This document shows, in pieces, positions 9,217-16,662 of a DNA stretch of 32,052 nucleotides (within the stretch, counting starts at the first letter, position 1; every line of letters begins with the position of its first letter). The DNA comes from Phycisphaerae bacterium SM23_30. GTDB lineage: Bacteria > Planctomycetota > Phycisphaerae > Sedimentisphaerales > SM23-30. The notes under the pieces are model-generated. The model searched no databases, had not been told where the DNA came from, and saw only the letters and a program-made list of their open reading frames with translations. The stretch spans positions 1 to 32,052 of the forward strand of contig LJUC01000011.1 in NCBI GenBank assembly GCA_001303695.1, read 5' to 3'. The position numbers and the translations under genes were made by a program.

Positions 9217-11250
9217 ATGAACAACTGGGCGACCGCAGTAATATTGTTTTTGTTGGTGGGTTTTTCATGTTCGGCAGGGTCGGGTCAATTGCTACCGCTA
9301 AGCAGCCATCCGGATACCCAGGGCTGGCAGGATCTTTTAGCGGAGGATTTATCGAACTGCCAGTTCCGGGAGGAGACCTGGGTGCTGGAGGAGGGAGTAT
9401 TGACCCGTAAAGGCGGGGATTATATCTGGACCAAGGACAGGTACGGCGATTTTATCCTCGATCTGGAATATAAGCTGGAAAAAGGCGCCAACAGCGGGGT
9501 GTTTGTGAGGACCGGCAGCATACGCAACTGGCTCAATACGGCCATTGAGGTTCAAATTCACGATACTACGGACGGGACGAAATACGGCATGTGCGGGGCG
9601 ATTTACGACTGTCTGGCGCCGACCAAAGATGTGACCAAACCCGCCGGACAGTGGAATCGCCTGACGATCACCTGCAAGAAAAACAAGATCTACGTATTAA
9701 TGAACGGGGCGCAGATTATCGATATGGACCTGGACATGTGGACCGAAGCCGGTCGCAATCCGGACGGGACGAAGAATAAATTCCGCACGGCGTATCGGGA
9801 TATGTCGCGGGAAGGTCATATCGGCTTTCAGGATCACGGCGATCCGGTGTGGTTTCGCTATATCAAGATAAAGCCGCTGCCCGAAGGGATCGTGGAGCAT
9901 CCCGATACGGATTATTACGACGGCTGGCGTTTGGCGACCCAGGCCTATTCTTTCAATCGTTATACGTTTTTCGAGGCCATTGATAAGACGGCCGCGCTGG
10001 GCCTGGACCGGATCGAGGCCTATCCCGGCCAGCGTTTAAGCCCGGAACACCCCGGGGCGGGCATGGTGCACACCATGTCAGCCGATCTGCGCCGGGCCGT
10101 CAAAGAGAAATTAAAAGACGCCGGGATTAAGTTAATCAATTACGGCGTGGTAAGCCTGCCCAATGACGAAGCCCGCTGCCGAGAGGTGTTTGATTTCGCC
10201 CGCGAGATGGGAATCGAAACGATCGTATCGGAGCCCCCGGAAGAGGCCTTCGAGATGATAGACAAGCTGTGCCAGGAATACCGGATCAAAGTGGCGATCC
10301 ACAACCATCCCCGGCCGTCACATTATTGGAATCCGGAGACGGTACTGAAAGCGTGCGCGGGGCGGAGCAAATGGATCGGGGCCTGCGCCGACACCGGCCA
10401 CTGGGTGCGCTCGGATCTGGATCCTCTAGAGTGTTTGAAAAAATTAGAAGGCCGTATTATCAGTCTGCATTTCAAGGAGATCGACGAGGGGCACGATGTA
10501 ATCTGGGGAACGGGACCAAACCGGGCGACAGCACTGCTGGAGGAGCTGCACCGTCAGAAGTTCAGAGGCGTCTTCTCCATTGAGTATGAATATCACTGGA
10601 CCACCTCGCTGCCGGAGATACGCGGCTGCGTGGAGTACTTTAACGAGGCGGGCGGCAAATTGAATCCGACGGGCTGGCGCGATCTGATTAAGCCGGATAT
10701 GTCCAACTGCGTGTATAAGGAGGGCGGCTGGACCTATAAAGAAGGAGAACTCTCGGTCGAAGAGCACCGGGGCGATTTCTTTATCAAGGAGAAATTCGGC
10801 GATTTTATCCTCGATGTGGAATTTAAGGTTCCTCCCCAAGGCAACAGCGGAGTGGTGATCCGCTCCGGGGTGATCGGCAATACCGATGACTGGCTGCATG
10901 AGGCGATTGAGGTGCAAGTATATGATACTTACGGCAGGGCGGTGAACAAGAACTGCTGCGGCTCGATTTACGATTGTCTGGCGCCGAGCAAGAACATGGC
11001 CAAGCCGGCGGGCCAGTGGAATCATTTCACCATTACCTGCATAGACAACAAGATTTATATCGTGATGAACGGGGAGCAGATTATCGATATGGACCTGGAT
11101 CTATGGACCGTGCCCGGCCGCAATCCGGACGGCGGCAAAAACAAGTTCAAAAAGGCCTACAAGGACATGGCCCGCACCGGTTATATCGGCTTCCAGGAAC
11201 ACGGCGATGAGGTTTGGTATCGGAATCTGAAGATCAAACCCCTGCAGTAA
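9217..11250 (+). CDS. Secreted DUF1080-TIM barrel-DUF1080 fusion (3-keto-glycoside/sugar-active)
   Basis: A 677-residue secreted protein with three domains. After a signal peptide (about residues 1-23) comes a DUF1080 (3-keto-disaccharide hydrolase, concanavalin-like) domain at about 35-226. A xylose-isomerase-like sugar isomerase/epimerase TIM barrel follows at about 231-481, with likely metal-site residues in SEPPEEAFE, AIHNHPRP, CADTGHW, LHFKE and FSIEYEYHW. A second DUF1080 domain spans about 485-677. The two DUF1080 copies are clearly duplicates: both hold YDCLAP(T/S)K, KPAGQWN, NGxQIIDMDLD and GRNPDG. AGGAGG lies 5 nt before the ATG. DUF1080 proteins are linked to cleavage of 3-oxidised glycosides; the substrate here is inferred, not shown. 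The serine-hydrolase lipoprotein follows 38 bp downstream. Confidence 0.88.
   Translation: MNNWATAVILFLLVGFSCSAGSGQLLPLSSHPDTQGWQDLLAEDLSNCQFREETWVLEEGVLTRKGGDYIWTKDRYGDFILDLEYKLEKGANSGVFVRTGSIRNWLNTAIEVQIHDTTDGTKYGMCGAIYDCLAPTKDVTKPAGQWNRLTITCKKNKIYVLMNGAQIIDMDLDMWTEAGRNPDGTKNKFRTAYRDMSREGHIGFQDHGDPVWFRYIKIKPLPEGIVEHPDTDYYDGWRLATQAYSFNRYTFFEAIDKTAALGLDRIEAYPGQRLSPEHPGAGMVHTMSADLRRAVKEKLKDAGIKLINYGVVSLPNDEARCREVFDFAREMGIETIVSEPPEEAFEMIDKLCQEYRIKVAIHNHPRPSHYWNPETVLKACAGRSKWIGACADTGHWVRSDLDPLECLKKLEGRIISLHFKEIDEGHDVIWGTGPNRATALLEELHRQKFRGVFSIEYEYHWTTSLPEIRGCVEYFNEAGGKLNPTGWRDLIKPDMSNCVYKEGGWTYKEGELSVEEHRGDFFIKEKFGDFILDVEFKVPPQGNSGVVIRSGVIGNTDDWLHEAIEVQVYDTYGRAVNKNCCGSIYDCLAPSKNMAKPAGQWNHFTITCIDNKIYIVMNGEQIIDMDLDLWTVPGRNPDGGKNKFKKAYKDMARTGYIGFQEHGDEVWYRNLKIKPLQ
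9711..11099 (+). repeat. 24-nt exact in-frame repeat marking the duplicated DUF1080 domains
   Basis: The same 24 bases occur at 9711-9734 and 11076-11099, starting GCAGATTATCGATATGG. The two copies are 1365 nt (455 codons) apart and in the same frame. They encode the core QIIDMDLD strand of both DUF1080 domains. This supports an internal gene duplication, or gene conversion, rather than two separately acquired domains. Confidence 0.85.
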
Positions 11251-11288
11251 GGGTTTTATATTTTGGTCCCATTTTTTAGGAGAATGAG

Positions 11289-12386
11289 ATGTCTATAAAA
11301 ACTTTGCCCAGGAGAAGGAAGGTTCGGCGCGGGGAATTTGGGTTTTTGGCGCTTCTTTTAATCATGTTTATGCTGCCCTCGTGCGTGACCATGCCGGTTT
11401 ATCCGGAGGCCGAATGGGAGCGGATCGAGGATCCCGAGGCGGTCGGATTTTCCCCGGAAGGGCTGGACGCCCTGCGCGATCATCTTGCGGAGCTGCCCTC
11501 CACCGGTCTGGTGGTGGCGGTGGACGGTCGGATCCTCTTTGAGAACGGCGATATTGCCGATACCAGTTATATCGCTTCGGTGCGTAAGAGCGTGCTGGCC
11601 ATGCTTTACGGCAATTACGTTGCAGACGGGACCATTGATTTAGATAAGACGCTGGCCGATCTTAACATAAGCGACCACGGCGGGCTGAGCGATCAGGAAA
11701 GAGAAGCGACCATAGCCGATCTATTAGGGGCGCGTTCGGGGGTTTACCATCCGGCCTCGAACAGCGGCGACAATCTGGCGGACGCTCCGCCCCGCAATTC
11801 GCAAAGGCACGGTGAATATTTCCTTTACAGCAACTGGGATTTTAACTGTCTCGGTTTTATCTTCGAGCAGGAGACGAGTAGAAATATCTACGACGCTTTG
11901 CAAACCGACCTGGTGGATAAGATCGGGATGCAGGATTTCGACCGTTCCACCCATCGGAAATCCGGTAATCTGGAGCGTTCGTTGTACCCGGCCTATCACA
12001 TGAACCTGTCGGCCCGCGACCTGGCACGTCTCGGATTGCTTATGATGCGGGAGGGGAAATGGGAGAAGGAACAGGTTGTTCCCAAGAGCTGGGCCAAGAG
12101 GATATCCAGCGTCGTTACGCCGCTGGAAGAAATGAATCCCGAACGGATGAGAAACGGCCGGCTGGGTTACGGGTACCTCTGGTGGATATTCGACGGACCG
12201 GAGGCGGTCGGTCCCTACCAAGGGGCCTATACGGGTATCGGCGCCGGGGGGCAGTATCTGACGGTTTTCCCCAAGCTGAAGATGGTGGTCGCGCACAAGA
12301 ACGACCGGGGACAAAACCGGCGTTCTCTCTCGCGGGATCAATATTATTCCATCCTGCAAAAGATACTGGAGGCGCGAAAGGAATAG
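11289..12386 (+). CDS. Serine hydrolase lipoprotein, beta-lactamase/DD-peptidase fold
   Basis: A 365-residue protein of the PF00144 (class C beta-lactamase-like) family. A positively charged start, a hydrophobic stretch (17-29) and LPSC (29-32) make a lipoprotein signal with Cys32 as lipid site. The catalytic SxxK is S97-V-R-K100 in SYIASVRKSVLAM. The YxN motif is Y180-S-N182 in EYFLYSNWDFNCLG. The C-terminal glycine-rich element GIGAGGQYLTVFP replaces the usual KTG. GGAG lies upstream of the ATG. It follows the DUF1080 fusion gene by 38 bp. Members of this family act as esterases, peptidases or carbohydrate esterases; the sequence does not decide between them. Periplasmic action anchored to a membrane is likely. 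Confidence 0.88.
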   Translation: MSIKTLPRRRKVRRGEFGFLALLLIMFMLPSCVTMPVYPEAEWERIEDPEAVGFSPEGLDALRDHLAELPSTGLVVAVDGRILFENGDIADTSYIASVRKSVLAMLYGNYVADGTIDLDKTLADLNISDHGGLSDQEREATIADLLGARSGVYHPASNSGDNLADAPPRNSQRHGEYFLYSNWDFNCLGFIFEQETSRNIYDALQTDLVDKIGMQDFDRSTHRKSGNLERSLYPAYHMNLSARDLARLGLLMMREGKWEKEQVVPKSWAKRISSVVTPLEEMNPERMRNGRLGYGYLWWIFDGPEAVGPYQGAYTGIGAGGQYLTVFPKLKMVVAHKNDRGQNRRSLSRDQYYSILQKILEARKE

Positions 12387-12542
12387 AAAAAGGGGAAGTT
12401 CTTTTCTCCCTCGATGGGCGCGGCCCTTAAACCTGTTTTTCGGGTTAAAAGATTCCTGCAAAATTGAAGTTAGGCATACTTGAAGAAGAAAAAATTATTA
12501 TATTTATTTTTTCTTTTCAAAGGGCAATAATTTGAAGGCGGC

Positions 12543-12620
12543 AGGGGCGCGGGGGAGGGGTCGGGTATTATTTTAATGCATTGATATATAAGCACTTATA
12601 AAGTGCAAGGGGCGCGGGGG
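12543..12620 (+). repeat. Pair of 13-nt direct repeats, AGGGGCGCGGGGG
   Basis: AGGGGCGCGGGGG occurs at 12543-12555 and again at 12608-12620, exactly 65 nt apart start to start (about six helical turns). Both copies are in the intergenic region, and the second ends one base before the gTATAAT box. They could be binding sites or chance G-rich tracts. Confidence 0.55.
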
Positions 12621-12627
12621 GTATAAT
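12592..12627 (+). promoter_or_regulatory. Palindrome plus perfect TATAAT upstream of the oxidoreductase gene
   Basis: GCACTT-ATA-AAGTGC (12592-12606) is a perfect inverted repeat. A perfect TATAAT follows at 12622-12627. There is no good -35 hexamer at 16-18 nt, and the palindrome covers the place where one would be. That is the pattern of an activator- or repressor-controlled promoter, but regulation is inference only. The start codon at 12767 would leave a leader of about 130 nt. Confidence 0.4.
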
Positions 12628-12766
12628 TTTCTTGCCAGAGGGGGGCAATAGGGTAAAAATAGTTAAAGACAGATAGGTTGTAAGTGTCTGTCGATGTGGA
12701 AGATAAGGATTAATTTAATGTTGCGGCGCCTGTTAGAGGCGAGATTTGGATTTGAGGAAACTAAGG

Positions 12767-14146
12767 ATGAATAAAGGAAAAGGTGAGAAATCCAAGATGG
12801 ATCGGCGGGACTTTTTGCGTTCCACGACGGCGGCAGGGGCGTCATTGGTATTGACGCCGGTGGTTTTCAGCCAAGGCCCCCAGGATAAAGCGGAGGAGAT
12901 CAATGTGGCCCTTTTGGGAGCGGGTCGGCAGGGTCAGACGTTGTTAGAAGCGTGTCATAATATTCCCGGCGTGCGTTTTCGGGCGGTGTGCGACATCTGG
13001 ACCCAGTACAATCAACGGATTGCGGCGGGTCGGCTCAACGCCCGTTACAAATTACAGGGATATGATCCGGTCAACACTTATGAGGATTACCGGGCGATGC
13101 TGGACAAGGAAAAGGACCTCGACGCGGTGATAGTGTCCACCCCCGACTTTTGCCACGCCGAACACACCATCGCCTGTCTGCGGGCGGGCAAGCACGTCTA
13201 TTGCGAAAAGGAGATGTCGAACACCCTGGAGGGCGCCCGGGCCATGGTGAGGGCCGCAAAAGAAACCGGTAAACTGCTGCAAATCGGTCATCAGAGGCGG
13301 AGCAGTCCGCGTTATCTTTTCGCTCTTAACCGGATTATCAAAGAAACCGGAATTTTAGGCAGGATCACTGCGGTTAACGGCCAATGGAACCGCAGCAAAT
13401 CGGCCTGCGGCGAGCTGGAGGTGGCCAAACGATACTATATTGATGAAGCCCTGCTGCAAAATTACGGCTATGAGTCGATGAAACATTTTCTTAACTGGCG
13501 TCTGTTTAAGGGGCTGGGGGGCGGTCCCATCGTCGATCTGGGCTCCCACCAGATCGATATTTATAACTGGTTTCTGGGGGCGCTGCCCAAATCGGTGCTG
13601 GCCGGGGGAGGGGTGGATTACTGGAGTGACTGGGAATGGTATGACAATGTGATGGCGATTTACGAATACGACACCGCCGACGGGCCGGTGCGGGCCTTTT
13701 ATCAAACTTTGACCACCAGCGGCAGCCGGGGATACTTCGAGAACTTTATGGGCGACCAGGGCACCCTCGATATCTCCGAGCACAAAGCGGCGGTCTATCG
13801 TGAGGTGTATTTGCTGAAGGATGCCTGGGACGAGTGGGTCAAGAAAGGTTATTTAACCGAGCCGGCGGACAAGGAATTGGAAGTGGCCGTCAAAGAAGAG
13901 GGGGCCGAATTAAACGTGGCCGAGTCGCCGCCGCCGCCGAGGTATGATTTTACGGTGATGCTGGACAAACCCTTCCATCAGCCCCACCTGGAAAACTTCT
14001 TCGATGCCGTTGGGGGCAGGGGCCATCTCAACTGCCCGCCGGAGGTCGGCTATGAAACCGCCGTGACGGTGCTGAAGGTGAATGACGCCGTGGCGGCCGG
14101 GGAGAAATTGGAATTTAAGCCGGACGAATTTAAGGTGGAGGGGTAA
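12767..14146 (+). CDS. Tat-exported Gfo/Idh/MocA family oxidoreductase
   Basis: A 459-residue NAD(P)-type sugar dehydrogenase. The ATG at 12767 has GAGGA 8 nt upstream. A TTG seven codons earlier is less likely, and an ATG at 12797 just before the Tat motif is possible. Residues 12-19 (DRRDFLRS) with the hydrophobic stretch after them form a twin-arginine signal, so the folded, cofactor-loaded enzyme is exported. The Rossmann motif GAGRQG is at 51-56, the catalytic-type EK is E147-K148 (CEKEMS), and DLGSHQIDIYNWFLG is the usual C-terminal domain helix. The family oxidises or isomerises sugars with tightly bound NAD(H). It heads the run with the haem protein and DUF1080 genes, which suggests carbohydrate 3-oxidation in the periplasm. 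The substrate is unknown. Confidence 0.9.
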   Translation: MNKGKGEKSKMDRRDFLRSTTAAGASLVLTPVVFSQGPQDKAEEINVALLGAGRQGQTLLEACHNIPGVRFRAVCDIWTQYNQRIAAGRLNARYKLQGYDPVNTYEDYRAMLDKEKDLDAVIVSTPDFCHAEHTIACLRAGKHVYCEKEMSNTLEGARAMVRAAKETGKLLQIGHQRRSSPRYLFALNRIIKETGILGRITAVNGQWNRSKSACGELEVAKRYYIDEALLQNYGYESMKHFLNWRLFKGLGGGPIVDLGSHQIDIYNWFLGALPKSVLAGGGVDYWSDWEWYDNVMAIYEYDTADGPVRAFYQTLTTSGSRGYFENFMGDQGTLDISEHKAAVYREVYLLKDAWDEWVKKGYLTEPADKELEVAVKEEGAELNVAESPPPPRYDFTVMLDKPFHQPHLENFFDAVGGRGHLNCPPEVGYETAVTVLKVNDAVAAGEKLEFKPDEFKVEG

Positions 14147-14170
14147 ATCAGAGACTGGGTAGATAAATAG

Positions 14171-16102
14171 ATGCAAGCGAGTCGGAGGCCAATACACTTT
14201 GCCGGTTTGGTGCTTTTGGCTTTAGCGGCGGCAGGGGCCGCCCAGAGCCAGAAACAAGAAAAAGAGATGCTGGGGGACGGCAATGACGGCAATCGGGCGG
14301 TACCGGTTCACCTGATGGAGTTGCTGGTTCAGGTCTTCGCAGGGGAAGATCCCGAGAAGATAGACCCCCTCGAAGAGCCGGCCCTGCCCTTTTCTTTGCG
14401 CCATACGTGCAGCGAGTGTCACACCTACGAATTCGTCCAGAGCGGCTGGCATTTTAATTCATCTCAAGCAGAGATTAAGCCCGGTCGTCGGGGCGAGTGT
14501 TGGGTCTGGGCGGATGCCGTCACCCGCACGGTGCTTCCGATCTCGGGTCGCGGCTGGCCCGGGACGTACCAGCCCCAAAAGGTAGGGCTGAGCGCCTGGC
14601 GGATGATTAAACTCTTCGGCCGGCACATGCCCGGCGGCGATTACGGCCAGATATATGGAGAACAGTTGGAGGGTCTGGATCGACTGACAGTCTCGGGTGA
14701 GTTTGAGATTAACTGTTTGGCCTGTCATAACGCCGATCGCCGACAGGACCAGAGCGAAGCGGCCCTGCAGGTGATGCGGGAGAACTTCCGGTGGGTACCC
14801 GCCGCCGCCAGCGGGCTCGCCCAGGTGACGGGGATGGCTTCCACGTTACCCGCCGCCTATGATGTTTTTATGGGATTACCCCCGGATAATACCGGCCAGC
14901 AGCCGCCGTCAGTGCATTACGACATGAGCAGATTTGATCGGGAAAATCGGGTATTTTTTGATATAGTAAGGCGGGTGCCGAACAACCGCTGTTATTTCTG
15001 TCATTCGACGCAGGTGCTGGGCATGGATCAGTTCAACGAATGGCGGCGGGACGAGGACGTGCATATCACGGCCGGTTTGATGTGCGTGGATTGTCATCGA
15101 CACGGGGTCGATCACATGATGGTTCGCGGCTATGAGGGCGAAGAAAGGTCCAGCACCCCGCCGACGGTTTTGTCTCTCACCTGCCGCGGATGCCATCTGC
15201 CGGAGGATGATAACGGCGCAGAGTCCCAAACCGGAATCGGCAGGCTGGGGGCCCCTCGGCCCAGGCACCGGGGGATACCGCTGGTTCATTTTGATAAGCT
15301 GACGTGTACGGCCTGTCACAGCGGGCTGAGGCCCGGCGATCAGACCGGCCTGGTGCGCACGCCCCGAATACATCGATTGGGGCTGCACGGCGTGCATCGT
15401 CAGGATTACATGCTGCCCCATGTGCAGACGCCGGTATTTGTCAGGAATTCCGAAGGTAAAATTGAACCGACCAAATTGATCTGGCCGGCGTTCTGGGGTC
15501 TGATGAAAGACCAGGAGATAACACCGCTGGACGTGGAAGTGGTCAAAGAAAAAGCGGGTGAGATTCTCAATACCGAAACCGCCGAGAGGCGAGACGATTG
15601 GCCTGTTTTGACCGAAGAGCAGATAGCCGGAACTCTGCCATTGCTGGGAGAGTTGGACGATCATTCCGAAGCGGTTTATATTGCAGGCGGGAAATTGTAT
15701 CGCTTGGATGAGCGGGGTGAGATTGTGGCCGCCGAACACGAGGCAGCCCGGCCTTATAGCTGGCCGGTGGCTCATGACGTCAGGGGAGTGCAGCAATCGC
15801 TGGGCTATAACGGCCGCTGCACCGACTGCCACAACACGGATTCTGCGATTTTCTTTGGCAAAGTGGCGGTGGATACGCCGGTACAAGGCCAGGAAGGCGG
15901 CCTGAAATATATGTATGAAATGGAGGGCGAAGACGGCACCTACTGGCGGATGTTCAATGCTTCGTTTGTCTTTCGTTCGTTCCTGAAAACGGTCGGACTG
16001 ACGGTCTGCGGGGTTATATCGGCAATATTACTGCTTTTCGCTCTGGCAGGGCTCAAACGGGTATTATCGATTTTTGGTCCGGAGGTTACAGAGGAAAAAT
16101 AG
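14171..16102 (+). CDS. Seven-haem cytochrome c, membrane-anchored
   Basis: A 643-residue periplasmic multihaem protein. Residues about 8-25 form a signal peptide. Seven CxxCH haem-attachment motifs begin at Cys80, 182, 274, 305, 338, 379 and 550 (CSECH, CLACH, CYFCH, CVDCH, CRGCH, CTACH, CTDCH). Many extra histidines between 294 and 417 could be distal ligands. A transmembrane helix at about 605-628 anchors the C-terminus, with a short cytoplasmic tail. No cataloged enzyme signature is evident, so electron transfer is more likely than a known reductase. The start has a weak ribosome site and lies 24 nt after the oxidoreductase stop. The next gene, a small membrane protein, starts directly after the TAG. 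The pair looks like an electron conduit between quinone pool and periplasm. Confidence 0.9.
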   Translation: MQASRRPIHFAGLVLLALAAAGAAQSQKQEKEMLGDGNDGNRAVPVHLMELLVQVFAGEDPEKIDPLEEPALPFSLRHTCSECHTYEFVQSGWHFNSSQAEIKPGRRGECWVWADAVTRTVLPISGRGWPGTYQPQKVGLSAWRMIKLFGRHMPGGDYGQIYGEQLEGLDRLTVSGEFEINCLACHNADRRQDQSEAALQVMRENFRWVPAAASGLAQVTGMASTLPAAYDVFMGLPPDNTGQQPPSVHYDMSRFDRENRVFFDIVRRVPNNRCYFCHSTQVLGMDQFNEWRRDEDVHITAGLMCVDCHRHGVDHMMVRGYEGEERSSTPPTVLSLTCRGCHLPEDDNGAESQTGIGRLGAPRPRHRGIPLVHFDKLTCTACHSGLRPGDQTGLVRTPRIHRLGLHGVHRQDYMLPHVQTPVFVRNSEGKIEPTKLIWPAFWGLMKDQEITPLDVEVVKEKAGEILNTETAERRDDWPVLTEEQIAGTLPLLGELDDHSEAVYIAGGKLYRLDERGEIVAAEHEAARPYSWPVAHDVRGVQQSLGYNGRCTDCHNTDSAIFFGKVAVDTPVQGQEGGLKYMYEMEGEDGTYWRMFNASFVFRSFLKTVGLTVCGVISAILLLFALAGLKRVLSIFGPEVTEEK

Positions 16103-16639
16103 ATGTTTCGCATACTGGCGGCTATAGGTATCGGGGGGGCCCTGGCGGGGGCGGCGGCGGGCTACTACGTGCAGAAAAGATCACCGACCGAAAAGAGGCC
16201 CGGTAAGCCCTTTGCAAACAGGATTCAGGGCCTTGAGGGGCTGATTTACATCGTGACAGGTTTGAGCATTTTTGGTTTAGCATTTACGGGTTTTTGGGCG
16301 GCCCTCATAAGAGGCCAGGCCAATACGCGGTATCTGCTGGTAGTGCACTGCACTTTGGCGCCGATTTTCTGTTTAAGTTTGGCGGCGACTCTGGTATTTT
16401 GTGCCCAGAGGTATAAATTTGATAAAAGCGATTGGCGCGGCGTTCTGCGGGCGAGCGGCTGGCGCAAGGTTTGTTTTTGGGTGCTGATGGCCGCGGCTTT
16501 GCCGGTGATACTGTCGATGGTGCTGAGTATGCTGCCGCTTTGGGGGACTGTGGGCCAGGAGTTTTTGTATCAAGTGCACCGGGGCAGCACCTTGATACTG
16601 ACCATGGCGGCCATTGGTTTTATTGGTTTATCAAGATAA
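16103..16639 (+). CDS. Small membrane protein, putative b-type cytochrome partner
   Basis: A 178-residue protein with about five hydrophobic segments (near 4-22, 47-67, 78-100, 122-147 and 160-177). Two histidines sit at helix ends on the sequence (His82 in LLVVHCTLAP and His159 in YQVHRGSTLIL), which would suit axial ligands of a b haem, as in cytochrome b561 or DUF4405-like proteins. I do not recognise a specific family. The ATG follows the cytochrome c stop with no gap, with GAGGAAAA as ribosome site inside that gene. The most likely role is quinol dehydrogenase or anchor for the seven-haem protein. A larger out-of-frame reading from 16432 overlaps it, and its upstream part is not coding. 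Confidence 0.72.
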   Translation: MFRILAAIGIGGALAGAAAGYYVQKRSPTEKRPGKPFANRIQGLEGLIYIVTGLSIFGLAFTGFWAALIRGQANTRYLLVVHCTLAPIFCLSLAATLVFCAQRYKFDKSDWRGVLRASGWRKVCFWVLMAAALPVILSMVLSMLPLWGTVGQEFLYQVHRGSTLILTMAAIGFIGLSR

Positions 16640-16662
16640 TTATACCTCCGGGAGAAGATACG

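Larger units (their letters stand above)
12387..12766. other. Intergenic region with repeats and putative promoter
   Basis: I find no credible gene in these 380 bp. The stretch alternates AT-rich and very G-rich blocks. It contains a 13-nt direct repeat, a perfect hairpin palindrome, a perfect TATAAT box and a second small inverted repeat, TTGCC(7)GGCAA at 12632-12648, all listed or noted here. It separates the 9217-12386 pair from the oxidoreductase-cytochrome module and most likely holds that module's promoter and leader. Confidence 0.6.

Noticed and set aside
12746-12766. TTG start giving a longer Gfo/Idh/MocA protein
   Set aside because: The ATG at 12767 has GAGGA at 8 nt, and the extra seven residues would only lengthen the region before the Tat motif.
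14909-15886. Long 325-residue open frame on the minus strand, opposite the cytochrome gene
   Set aside because: The plus strand there encodes haem motifs and an intact multihaem protein. The antisense frame has no recognisable domain and is a by-product of codon bias.
16432-16662. Upstream extension of the DUF1080 lipoprotein gene
   Set aside because: The extension overlaps the membrane-protein gene in another frame. The ATG at 16663 has a ribosome site and begins a clean lipoprotein signal.
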